Origin: Rhodovulum marinum
GTDB lineage: Bacteria > Pseudomonadota > Alphaproteobacteria > Rhodobacterales > Rhodobacteraceae
Direction of reading: 5' to 3'
Assembly: GCF_004343075.1 (NCBI RefSeq)
Contig: NZ_SLXP01000012.1
Coordinates: forward strand, 1 to 64,000
Length of the DNA stretch: 64,000 nucleotides
The notes beneath the pieces were generated by a model, which was not told the DNA's origin, made no database searches, and saw only the letters and a program-made list of their open reading frames with translations. Below are positions 1 to 7,907 of this stretch, in pieces; within the stretch, counting starts at the first letter, position 1, and each line of letters begins with the position of its first letter. A program made the position numbers and the translations under genes.

Positions 1-758
1 GTTCCGGTCGCCTGGGCTCACTCCCGTCTGAGTTAGTTGGCAAACAGCAAAAAAACGACCCTGAAACGTTCTTATCACGTGTCGCGGTGATAGCTGAAGG
101 CGTCACGGAAGTGGGCTTTCTTAATCACATCCTAGAATTGGCCCTGGGGTGTGCTCCGTTGGATCATGGAATTCGTGTCTGCAACGGACAAGGCAACGAT
201 CACACAGGAAAACTGCTCAAAGCTCTTGATAAGGCTGGGCTCACGTTTGCTGGCCTGGCCGACAATGAAGGCGTCAAGGTCGGGAACTGGGCGGCGTTAA
301 AAGGAAAGATGGGAGACCTTCTCCTCCAGTGGGAAGAAGGCTGCACTGAAGAAGCGGTCATCTCTGCTATTCCTGACGATCAAATTCCCGCGCTTATCGG
401 CCTCGAAGGTGAAAATATGACCGGCAATCGCCTTCAGCACTTGAAAGTTCGCGCCGGAGCCAAAGAACGGACTCTGGACAGCATCAACGCGGCCTTGGTC
501 GGCTCCGGAAAAAATCTAAAACGGCTTGTTATTGAAGCGGCGAGCGGTAGCTCGGACGGCGCACCGGAAGGTGAGGGAAAAGCTTGGAAGAGCCATTCGT
601 CCAGTTGGTTCAAGTCTGAGTCCGGTGGCGCTGAACTTGCTCAAAAGGCGATTTCGCTTGGTGGATGGCATGATCTCTCAGCGCGTTTGCTCCCTCTGAT
701 CGCAGCCATACTGGCCTCTGTTGGTCTCACCGTTGCCGAAAATTTCCCGGATGTCTGA
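1..758 (+). CDS. gajA: Gabija GajA-like OLD-family nuclease, C-terminal part (cut by window start)
   Basis: The reading frame is open from base 3 and enters from outside the window, so only about 250 C-terminal residues are visible; GajA is usually near 580. The first part contains VIAEGVTEVGFL, which fits the glutamate motif of the TOPRIM nuclease domain of OLD-family proteins. The ATPase half must lie upstream. In Gabija, GajA is a sequence-specific DNA-nicking enzyme held in check by nucleotides and assembled with GajB. The stop overlaps the gajB ATG by 8 bases, so the two genes are translationally coupled. The assignment rests mainly on the TOPRIM motif followed directly by a UvrD-like helicase. 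Another OLD-type defence gene is possible but less likely. Confidence 0.72.
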   Translation, partial: SGRLGSLPSELVGKQQKNDPETFLSRVAVIAEGVTEVGFLNHILELALGCAPLDHGIRVCNGQGNDHTGKLLKALDKAGLTFAGLADNEGVKVGNWAALKGKMGDLLLQWEEGCTEEAVISAIPDDQIPALIGLEGENMTGNRLQHLKVRAGAKERTLDSINAALVGSGKNLKRLVIEAASGSSDGAPEGEGKAWKSHSSSWFKSESGGAELAQKAISLGGWHDLSARLLPLIAAILASVGLTVAENFPDV

Positions 759-2283
759 TCATTCCGTATTCAATTTGCTCCGGAGCGATGAACCACTCGT
801 CGTGATTGAAGCGCCTGCGGGGTGTGGCAAGACCTATCAGGGCGCTGAATATGCCCATGATATTGCACCGACGCTCGGCAATGCTCGGATGCTAATTTTG
901 ACGCATACCAATGCGGCATGCGACGTATTCGAAGAGCGTACCCGGGGCATCTCTCGCAATGCCGTTGAGATCAGAACCATAGACGCGATGATTTGCGAGA
1001 TCGCCGCCGTATATCACAAGGTGCTAGACCTTCCGCCGGACCCGACCGTTTGGGCCTATACGCACAACGGTTTCTCAGATGTCGCGGCCCGTGTCGCGGT
1101 ATTTATCAAAAAAAATCAAGCGGTTCCGGCAGCACTGGCACGCCGCTATCCGATCATTGTTTGCGACGAGCACCAGGACGCCTCGCCGGATCATCACCAA
1201 ATTATCATGGCTATACATGGGCAAGGCGCGAAACTGCGCATCTTCGGTGATCGAATGCAGAGCATTTATGAGAGCAAAGCCAAGGCGGCCGAACAGCACC
1301 GAGCACGTTGGGAAGCTCTGGTGGCTAGCGCGGCACATGATGAGCTGGATCACCCGCATCGCTGGACCAAAGACGCGGAAGGTTGTTCGGAACTGGGTGA
1401 ATGGGTGCTGAGTGCTCGCGAGACCCTTTTGGCCAACGAGCCGCTCGATTTGACTTCGGCTCTCCCAGCTTCCGTCAAAGTGATTGTTGCTGAGAATACT
1501 TCCCCCGCCCGCGGCGGATACCGTGTTGGCTGGCCACAACGAAAACCCTTGGATGACCACCTGAATGGTCACGAAGAGCTTTTTGTTCTTGCCAGCAGTA
1601 ATGAGCTGGTGCGCAGTTTGCGATCATTCTGGAACCGGAAGGTTCCGATCTGGGAAGGCCATACGCGCGACGCACTGTCAATCTTATTAACAGACATTCA
1701 GTCCGTCGATGGCAACGCAGTCAGGGCTGCGGAAGCGCTTACGAGGTTCATGTCTTCTATTGCAAAGGGCTTCACTTCTTCAACGCACGGCAACATTTTG
1801 AAAGATGAAATTGAATGCAATTGCGGTAAAGCCCGAAAAGGTAAACCCGGAAACATACAAGGTCTAGCCAGGATGCTGCTGGCCGAGCCCAACCACTTAG
1901 GCATTTCGACAGCGATCGCCGCGATTGATCAATTCATCAAAAGCTCCGCCGCAGGTTTTTCTGACGTAAAGGTCGATCTCAAGCGCGAGTTCCGGGAAGC
2001 GCAAAGGCTTGCACAGTATGAAGACGCCTCCCAAGGCTACGCCGAAATTGCCATGCGCCGCAGTGTAATTCGGCCCAAACCACTACCGAAGACGCTTTCC
2101 ACCGTTCACAAATCCAAGGGCCTCGAATGCAGCAATACCATGATCATGCATTGTGACCGCGCCAGCTTTGGAAACACGATTTACGGAAGATGTAAGTTTT
2201 ACGTGGGCATAAGCCGCGCAAAGTCATCTTTGGTAATTGTAATTCCAAAAGCGAACCCCAGTCTTATTTTTAAGATTCCTTAG
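751..2283 (+). CDS. gajB: Gabija GajB-like UvrD/Rep-family helicase
   Basis: 510 residues, close to the usual GajB length. Superfamily 1 helicase motifs occur in order: Walker A APAGCGKT (about 22-28), motif II CDEHQD (about 138-143), motif III with GDRMQSIY (about 166), motif V-like STVHKSKGLE (about 450) and motif VI VGISRAK (about 486). I chose the ATG at 751 over an upstream TTG because it gives a compact N-terminus ending directly at motif I and overlaps the gajA stop. In Gabija, GajB senses DNA ends or nucleotide depletion and activates GajA. The upstream nuclease gene makes Gabija the best call. No key helicase motif is missing. Confidence 0.82.
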   Translation: MSDHSVFNLLRSDEPLVVIEAPAGCGKTYQGAEYAHDIAPTLGNARMLILTHTNAACDVFEERTRGISRNAVEIRTIDAMICEIAAVYHKVLDLPPDPTVWAYTHNGFSDVAARVAVFIKKNQAVPAALARRYPIIVCDEHQDASPDHHQIIMAIHGQGAKLRIFGDRMQSIYESKAKAAEQHRARWEALVASAAHDELDHPHRWTKDAEGCSELGEWVLSARETLLANEPLDLTSALPASVKVIVAENTSPARGGYRVGWPQRKPLDDHLNGHEELFVLASSNELVRSLRSFWNRKVPIWEGHTRDALSILLTDIQSVDGNAVRAAEALTRFMSSIAKGFTSSTHGNILKDEIECNCGKARKGKPGNIQGLARMLLAEPNHLGISTAIAAIDQFIKSSAAGFSDVKVDLKREFREAQRLAQYEDASQGYAEIAMRRSVIRPKPLPKTLSTVHKSKGLECSNTMIMHCDRASFGNTIYGRCKFYVGISRAKSSLVIVIPKANPSLIFKIP

Positions 2284-2459
2284 ATGCTAAGCATCGGCGG
2301 ACTGCGGAGCGATGTCCGTGTTGATAAAACTGCGCAGCAGAGAACACCAATTTGAACGAAGCCTGCGGTTCATCTCATCACGAACCAAATCAGTAGACTA
2401 ACACTGACGTCGTAGCTTAGGCTGGTTAAACCGGCAAATTCACGAGGATAGATTGATAG
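2284..2459. other. Gabija-retron intergenic spacer with small dyads
   Basis: This 176-base spacer separates gajB from the retron effector. A 5-bp hairpin with a 3-base loop (GATGC..GCATC, 2283-2295) sits on the gajB stop but has no T tract, so it is a weak terminator at best. A dyad GCTGGTTAAACCGGC (2421-2435) lies about 25 bases before the effector start. It could be an operator for the effector's own winged-helix domain; that is inference only. No gene was recognised here. Confidence 0.3.
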
Positions 2460-3680
2460 GTGGCAAATTTCTCGGAAAGAGAGGTTGCACAACGCTGGTT
2501 GGAGCGCTTCGTAGAAACGGATCGTGAGATCGCCGCTAGCCTCATCGACGAACTGCTTCTCGTCAGCGGTGGCGAGCTAACGAACGGCATCACCCAACTG
2601 TTTGACAAAGTCCATGCTCAATATGGAGGTAAGAGGCCGCTCGCCTTTTACGCAGAACGCGAAGTGGAATGGGATAAGAACCAAGTCTTGCCCATCTTCG
2701 CTAACGCCCGGGACGGTCGCGCGGTCGGCAAAGGCCCGCCACCGATTCCCTTTGATCCAAATCGCCCCGAGGTCGGAAGTGAAGGTCTGATCGCGAATAT
2801 GATTACAAGCTACTGTCGCCAGCATGGCCAACAGATGCTCAACCATCCGGGTCCAGACTTGCTGCGCAAGCGCAAAGCAGGCCCGATTGTTGTCGTTGCG
2901 GATTTCATAGGATCAGGGCAGCGGGTCTGGGAGATGCTCGAGGCATTTCGCGCTGTCGCCTCGGTTCGAAGTTGGCGCTCCTACCACCTGATCGATTTCT
3001 ACGTCGTCGCGTATTCGGGCACCGAGGAGGGTTTGTGCCTCGTACAATCAAGCCGCTTGCGACCGAAGGTCCTGACTGTGACCGGATGTCCTACGATCAA
3101 CACCGCGTTCCGCAAACCGACGCGCGACGCAGTGAGGCAACTGTGCCGAACATATCCACCCAATCACAATAGGCCCCTCGGTTATGGCGAGGCGGGAGCG
3201 CTTATTGCGTTCGAACATGGTGTTCCTAACAATGCTCCGCCCATTCTACATAGCGGATGGGGCAACTGGGAGCCTCTCTTCCAGCGGCGCAGCACCATCG
3301 CGGCCAAAGGAGAATTTCCTAGCACAAACCGTGCGGAAGTCGCCGCGCGGGCTGAGCAGTTGCTTCGTATCCGGGGTGCCGAAACTTACTTGTCAGACTC
3401 GCGTGGTCGCCGATGGATCAAAACGATGCTAGTGCTTGCGGCGATTGAAGCGGGTGCTCGCTCGCTCGCGCAGATATCGGCGCACAGCCGACTCAAGCTC
3501 GAGACGGTCCAAGAGATCGTCGACTTCACTGAAATCGCGCGTTGGACGACGCGAAAGCTCACGCTGTCTGCGCTCGGACGGTCCGAGCTTCGGCGGCTTA
3601 AAAGACGCAGGGCGCGCAGCCCCATACTTCCAAAGCCGAGCAAACCCTTCTACTATCCCACACAGTTGAGGGCTCGATGA
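2460..3680 (+). CDS. Retron effector: phosphoribosyltransferase-like protein with C-terminal winged helix
   Basis: 406 residues starting at GTG. Residues about 143-160 (IVVVADFIGSGQRVWEML) match the PRPP-binding loop of type I phosphoribosyltransferases: a hydrophobic strand, an acidic residue, then a GSG turn. Residues about 310-385 look like a winged helix-turn-helix, followed by a basic tail. PRTase-like plus winged-helix proteins are a known class of retron-associated effector (type III in the published retron scheme, as I recall it). The next gene is a retron-type reverse transcriptase, with a structured RNA region between them. The likely role is a toxic effector restrained by the RT-msDNA complex until phage attack. 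Its substrate cannot be read from sequence. Confidence 0.75.
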   Translation: MANFSEREVAQRWLERFVETDREIAASLIDELLLVSGGELTNGITQLFDKVHAQYGGKRPLAFYAEREVEWDKNQVLPIFANARDGRAVGKGPPPIPFDPNRPEVGSEGLIANMITSYCRQHGQQMLNHPGPDLLRKRKAGPIVVVADFIGSGQRVWEMLEAFRAVASVRSWRSYHLIDFYVVAYSGTEEGLCLVQSSRLRPKVLTVTGCPTINTAFRKPTRDAVRQLCRTYPPNHNRPLGYGEAGALIAFEHGVPNNAPPILHSGWGNWEPLFQRRSTIAAKGEFPSTNRAEVAARAEQLLRIRGAETYLSDSRGRRWIKTMLVLAAIEAGARSLAQISAHSRLKLETVQEIVDFTEIARWTTRKLTLSALGRSELRRLKRRRARSPILPKPSKPFYYPTQLRAR

Positions 3681-3878
3681 CGTGGTCTAGAAATGCGCTG
3701 CTTCGGCAGCGACGGGTCCCTTGGGGGCCTGGAACGTCGGATTTCCGACGTTCGCAAAGAGGAGCGGAGTATTCACGCTGCGCGATACTGCACGTCACGC
3801 CTGGCGGTGTCTTGGCCGCGACGCGCAGTACCACCCACCCGGGTGGGTCAAAGTAGATGCCGGCGCCGAACCCTCAAC
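3665..3878 (+). ncRNA. Candidate retron msr-msd RNA
   Basis: A chain of stem-loops fills the space between effector and RT. They are a 6-bp stem with a UUCG loop (3696-3711); GGTCCC/GGGGCC with one G-U pair (3715-3729); a perfect 9-bp stem GAACGTCGG with loop ATTT (3732-3753); and a long hairpin whose 14-base arms (3786-3799 and 3817-3830) pair with two A-C mismatches. A 16-bp palindrome follows at 3833-3848. The outer 8-base complement GTTGAGGG (3665-3672) / CCCTCAAC (3871-3878) could be the a1/a2 pair. Short msr hairpins followed by one long msd hairpin, just before the RT, is the normal retron layout. The exact ends and the branching G are inferred. The RNA would overlap the end of the effector gene and the first RT codons. 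Confidence 0.6.
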
Positions 3879-5023
3879 GCTACCGCTCCCAAGGCCGTCT
3901 GGAAGGTGTCGACGATACCGTACTCGACCATGCGGTGGAAACCTTCGAGCGGATTCGTGCGGTCGATCCCAGAATCACGCCGGTCCTGACGCTTAGGCAC
4001 CTCAGCCATCTGACCGATATTCCGTTCCTGCATCTTCGAGATTTGGTGGGGCGGCGTGCTCATAGGCCATACAAGTTCTTCTATCTCAAGAAGCGTATCC
4101 CGGGCAGAAATCGTGTTCGCATGATCAGCGTGCCGAATGGGACTTTGATGAGCCTTCAGAGATGGATCGTTGACAACATCCTCCAGTTCACGCGGCCACA
4201 TGCCGCCAGTTTCGCGTTCCATCCCGATTGTCGGCCTTATGAAGCGGCGGCGGAGCATTGCGGATGCGCTTGGCTGCTCAAGATCGATCTCGAAGAATTC
4301 TTTCATACAGTCTCAGAAGGACGCGTCGCCGCCGTCTTCGAGAACTTGGGGTTTCCGCGCCTCCTTTCCTTCGAATTTGCAAGACTGACTACGGTCGCGT
4401 GTGAGCGCCCCGGATCGCGACCTGATCCAGGGGAACGTTGGCCTGCAATTCCATACTATCAGTGCGAGCATGAAGGGATGCTCCCACAAGGCGCGCCGAC
4501 GAGTCCGATGCTCGCCAATCTCGCTATGTTGAAGGTGGACGAGATTTTGAGCGCGCTCGCTGAGGAATACGGGATGACCTTCACAAGGTATGCCGATGAC
4601 TTGGCGTTTTCGTGTGGCGAAGAATACGACTTTGCGCACGTCCAGCGCTTCAAGCGCTTGGTTTTGGAGAAGCTCAATAAGTCAGGATTTCGCCCTAACC
4701 ACCGAAAGACCGTCATTCGTGGACCAGGGACAAGGCGGATTGTTCTGGGCATGTTAGTTGATTCCGAGCGGCCGCGATTGCCGCGCGAATACAAGGATAA
4801 CATCCGCATGCATTTACATTACCTGACATCGGAATCACACGGGCCGTCTGTGCACGCAGCTTCAAGGCAAACTTCCGTGTCCGGTATCTTTCACCATGTC
4901 CGCGGTTTGATCGCTTGGGCGGAGACCGTTGAGCCGGACTATGGTGCGCGCGCACTTGAGAACTTTGAGTCGGTTGACTGGCCGCCATTGGAGCCGAACC
5001 GACTCCTAGGTCATCGAGGCTGA
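3857..5023 (+). CDS. Retron reverse transcriptase
   Basis: 388 residues, within the range for retron RTs. Visible motifs are KIDLEEFF (motif A, about 142-149), LPQGAPTSP (about 208-216), the catalytic YADD (about 245-248) and NHRKTVIRG...VLGMLV, the thumb-side region where retrons usually carry VTG. Before motif A, AAAEHCG at a conserved spacing resembles the retron-specific NAxxH element. The enzyme would copy the adjacent RNA into branched msDNA and hold the effector in an inactive complex. The start at ATG 3857 is the only good in-frame one. Its first codons may also form the 3' arm of the RNA. A group II intron RT is unlikely because no maturase or endonuclease domain is present. Confidence 0.88.
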   Translation: MPAPNPQRYRSQGRLEGVDDTVLDHAVETFERIRAVDPRITPVLTLRHLSHLTDIPFLHLRDLVGRRAHRPYKFFYLKKRIPGRNRVRMISVPNGTLMSLQRWIVDNILQFTRPHAASFAFHPDCRPYEAAAEHCGCAWLLKIDLEEFFHTVSEGRVAAVFENLGFPRLLSFEFARLTTVACERPGSRPDPGERWPAIPYYQCEHEGMLPQGAPTSPMLANLAMLKVDEILSALAEEYGMTFTRYADDLAFSCGEEYDFAHVQRFKRLVLEKLNKSGFRPNHRKTVIRGPGTRRIVLGMLVDSERPRLPREYKDNIRMHLHYLTSESHGPSVHAASRQTSVSGIFHHVRGLIAWAETVEPDYGARALENFESVDWPPLEPNRLLGHRG

Positions 5024-5226
5024 AAGCCAGGGGAGCACGTCACTACAAATCCACCAAAGTGTTTGAGTTAACTAGGGTCTGAGGCAAGCGCAATAACAGC
5101 GAAAGTCGTCGTTTGCTGCGAATTATGAATTCGTTCGCTTGTTCGCTTCGCGGTTGCCGCGAATGTCCGGATCGACGGGCCGCGCCGCGGCATCTGGATG
5201 TCAAGGCGGATGTCGGCATTGGGCCG

Positions 5227-6303
5227 TCACCGGCGTCCAAGTCGACCCAGTCTTGCCAGCTGCGCCAGCATTTTTGACCCCGAGTCTGCGGATCCTGTGC
5301 CTCCTGCGGAACCCGTCTGCCCCATCCCTTGCCGAACAGGCATCTGCTGCACACCGAAGAACTGCCGCGCTCTGAGGGCTGCATATTCCGCACCGCTTGC
5401 CCCACCGATCAGGTAGCGATTGTAGGCCTGCTGGCTGCCAATTGCGGCGCGGGCAAAGCTGTAGCCGCCGCCGAGACCACCGGAGAGGGCGGGCATCATG
5501 ATGTTTCCGGAGATCGCGCGGACGATGAAGGGCGTGGCAATGATGAAGCCCTTGGCCATGAGGACCATCATGAAGAAGGGGATGAGCGCGCCTATGTTTG
5601 AAGCCCCTTCCGGGTCGCCAAGCTCACCGATCAGAGCGGAAGAGACGCCAGTGATCGTTGCGAACACGCCGGCGACGACGATGGGGTAGAGTGCGAAGGA
5701 AACCAGTGCCGAAAGCCATCGCGCGAAGTAATCTTTGGTCACTTCGAAGAGGGTCAGGAAGATCATCACCGGGGCAATCCCAATCAGGAGTGCGATCATC
5801 AGGCGGGATGCCACGAGAATGAAGGCGGCGAGCCCACCGAGGATCGAAAGTAACAGCACCCCGACAATGTCGAGCATGGCACCTGCCATCCAGTTCAGCT
5901 CTGATCCGGCTGCATTGAGGTAGTCGCCGAGTTCCGCGATCAGCCGGTCAAACTCTTCGGCAAAGGTCCCAGAGGGACCTGGGGTGCCGCCACCGACTGA
6001 GGCGACAAGCGCGCCCGCAATGCTGTCGATGCCGGCCAGGATGGCGGTGGAGAGGGCGTTGAACTGCACCCAGTTGGTCGCGAATATCCCGATGAGGCCG
6101 ATCTTGACTGCCAGCCAGAAGGCCGTGCGGCCGTCCATCGCCTTGTATTGGTAGATCATGTTCAGGAAGACGAGAATCACCACGAGCGTTGTTCCCAGGA
6201 CGAGAAGCGTGCCGACCGTTGCCGCGACCGACCCGAACTGGGTTTCTGCTGCGGTGTCGAGATAGCCCTGGGAGGTTTCAACGAAATAAGTGACGACGCT
6301 CAT
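5227..6303 (-). CDS. virB6: Type IV secretion inner-membrane channel protein VirB6
   Basis: 358 residues with at least six strongly hydrophobic segments spread over the first 270, a long periplasmic loop near 85-130 and a glycine-rich, hydrophilic C-terminus. This is the layout of VirB6/TrbL proteins, which form part of the inner-membrane channel. It is the last gene of the leftward virB operon. Unusually, it comes after virB11, and a small exported protein gene lies 12 bases upstream. No termination hairpin with a T tract is evident in the 203 bases before the retron RT. Confidence 0.85.
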   Translation of the reverse strand: MSVVTYFVETSQGYLDTAAETQFGSVAATVGTLLVLGTTLVVILVFLNMIYQYKAMDGRTAFWLAVKIGLIGIFATNWVQFNALSTAILAGIDSIAGALVASVGGGTPGPSGTFAEEFDRLIAELGDYLNAAGSELNWMAGAMLDIVGVLLLSILGGLAAFILVASRLMIALLIGIAPVMIFLTLFEVTKDYFARWLSALVSFALYPIVVAGVFATITGVSSALIGELGDPEGASNIGALIPFFMMVLMAKGFIIATPFIVRAISGNIMMPALSGGLGGGYSFARAAIGSQQAYNRYLIGGASGAEYAALRARQFFGVQQMPVRQGMGQTGSAGGTGSADSGSKMLAQLARLGRLGRR

Positions 6304-6315
6304 AACGGGACTACC

Positions 6316-6729
6316 CTACCAATTGCCTGCAGCTTCGCAGATGGCTTTGGCGGCAGGGCGGACGGCGCTGGCGCGGCGGTTGTAGGCGTCCGAGGCCTGC
6401 AGCATTTCCCAGCGTTCGTCACTGGCGTGGCGCTCACGAAACGCCCCCTCGGCATCGTCCCAGGACGGGAACCGGATCTCGCAAGCGCAGCTGCCAGTCT
6501 CTACGATGCGTTCAAGATTTTGGGCTCGGTAGATGTCTTGAACCAGCACGCGCTGATAGGCTTGGCGCAGGGGGATCTCCTGCATCCACACGGGTTCAGC
6601 GGGCCGTTCTGGACAGACGTCGAAACTGCGCTCGAGGGTCGGCACGAGATTGCGCTCAGCGAAGCCGGGTGCCGACGTCAGGCCCAGGACCAGCGCAGCC
6701 AGTACGAGGGTACAGCCCGCCTGCCTCAT
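6316..6729 (-). CDS. Small exported protein of the virB operon, function unknown
   Basis: 137 residues with a clear signal peptide (hydrophobic core then GFA-E near residue 25). Four cysteines follow in the mature part, including a CAC pair, so disulfides are likely. The position just before virB6 is where some VirB systems carry a small periplasmic entry-exclusion or VirB7-type gene, but it has no lipobox and I recognise no family. It overlaps the DUF4177 gene stop by four bases. Confidence 0.6.
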   Translation of the reverse strand: MRQAGCTLVLAALVLGLTSAPGFAERNLVPTLERSFDVCPERPAEPVWMQEIPLRQAYQRVLVQDIYRAQNLERIVETGSCACEIRFPSWDDAEGAFRERHASDERWEMLQASDAYNRRASAVRPAAKAICEAAGNW

Positions 6730-6920
6730 GCCGTGGCTCTGGCGGGTGTGGTCTCGCGCTTCAGGAAGACAGTGTGTCCCACATTGGCGAATTCCGAGGA
6801 GCTGATCGACACGACCTCCCAGCCTTCGGCCCCCTTCACATTTAGGCTGGCCTGCATGTCGGCAAGACTGGTTTTGCGGGTCATGGGAAAGGACAGGATA
6901 TCGTATTCAAAGGTTTTCAT
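6726..6920 (-). CDS. DUF4177-like small protein
   Basis: 64 residues. The pattern (YDILSFP near the start, LNVKGAEGWEVVSIS in the middle, a final hydrophobic strand VFLKR) matches the short DUF4177 fold, where a tyrosine-led strand is followed by a GAEGWE turn. The function of this family is unknown. It overlaps virB11 upstream and the next exported protein downstream by four bases each (ATGA junctions), so it is made as part of the secretion operon. It has no signal peptide and is therefore probably cytoplasmic. Confidence 0.65.
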   Translation of the reverse strand: MKTFEYDILSFPMTRKTSLADMQASLNVKGAEGWEVVSISSSEFANVGHTVFLKRETTPARATA

Positions 6921-7903
6921 TGGGAAGCTCCGATCTCATTGTTGCCTGGGAGGTAGAATTCGGTGATCCCGCGTTTGCCATCATGGCGACCGGCCTGGAT
7001 GATTACGTCGATGGAGTTCTCGATGTACTGGATCATGTCGGCATAGGTCATGGGGATCTCGGTCTTGAGCGCGGCGATGGCCAGACGCTGCACGGCAAGT
7101 TGCGGGGTTTCTGCGTGAAGCGTGGTCATTGAGCCGCCATGGCCAGTGTTGATCGCCTCGAGGAAGGTCATGGCCTCCTTGCCTCGCACCTCGCCCAGGA
7201 TGATCCGGTCGGGGCGCATGCGCAACGTTGCGGTGAGCAGCACATCGGCGGTCTGGAACTCCGCATCGCGATTGGCGATGAGGGTCACGGCATTGGGCTG
7301 GGTCGGCAGAAGCTCGGCGGCTTCCTCGATGGTGACGATGCGTTCCTCGGATGGCACGTGCGAGAGGATCTTGCGCGCAGCCACGGTCTTGCCGGTGGAG
7401 GTGCCGCCAGAGACGATCATGTTAAGCTTGTTGTCGACGCAAAAGGCCAGCGCATCGTCGATCACGCCCGCGGCCACAACGTCGCGCAGTTCCCGCGTCT
7501 TCTCGAGACGCAGTTCTTCGAGCTTGCGTTCTTTGCCATAGAGAAAGTCGATTGCGATCCCGTCGAGTGGCAGGCTTGAAAAGAACCGAAGGCTGATCGA
7601 CATGGCGGTTAGCACTGCAGGTGGAGTGATGACCTGCGCCCGGATCGGTCGCCCCTTGTAGGTGATCGAGACCGAAACGATCGGGCGATCCTTGCTCATT
7701 GTCGTGTTGGCGGAAGAGGCGATCTGGTTGCCGAGGTCTTTGACTTCTGTTGCGGTCAGCCTCTGGTCCAGCTTTCGCATGAAGTGATCGCCCTGGAATT
7801 CTCCCCAGCAGCTTCCGTCAGGATTGATGCAAATCTCAATGACATCGTCGCGTGCTGCGGCTTCGATCCGATCAAGCGAGGTCTGGAGATAGCTCAGCGA
7901 CAT
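6917..7903 (-). CDS. virB11: Type IV secretion traffic ATPase VirB11
   Basis: 328 residues, the normal VirB11 length. The C-terminal RecA-like domain shows Walker A GGTSTGKT (about 165-172), the Asp box region with IVTIEEAAEL, Walker B RPDRIILGEVRG (about 228-239) and the His box GHGGSMTTLHAE. The N-terminal domain is present. The protein should form a cytoplasmic hexamer switching the machine between pilus assembly and substrate transfer. The gene starts at ATG, four bases after the virB10 stop. Confidence 0.93.
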   Translation of the reverse strand: MSLSYLQTSLDRIEAAARDDVIEICINPDGSCWGEFQGDHFMRKLDQRLTATEVKDLGNQIASSANTTMSKDRPIVSVSITYKGRPIRAQVITPPAVLTAMSISLRFFSSLPLDGIAIDFLYGKERKLEELRLEKTRELRDVVAAGVIDDALAFCVDNKLNMIVSGGTSTGKTVAARKILSHVPSEERIVTIEEAAELLPTQPNAVTLIANRDAEFQTADVLLTATLRMRPDRIILGEVRGKEAMTFLEAINTGHGGSMTTLHAETPQLAVQRLAIAALKTEIPMTYADMIQYIENSIDVIIQAGRHDGKRGITEFYLPGNNEIGASQ

Positions 7904-7907
7904 GGGC

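Noticed and set aside
721-750. TTG at 721 as the start of gajB
   Set aside because: It would add ten residues read out of the gajA coding region; ATG 751 is a normal coupled start.
2283-2295. Hairpin at the gajB stop as a terminator
   Set aside because: Only five base pairs and no following T tract.
2284-2459. Retron RNA located upstream of the effector
   Set aside because: Contains only weak dyads, while the effector-RT gap shows the full stem series.
3791-3797. CACGTCA pairing with TGACGTG at 3678-3684 as the a1/a2 arms
   Set aside because: The downstream copy lies inside the long msd hairpin, so both pairings cannot form; the 8-base outer pair fits better.
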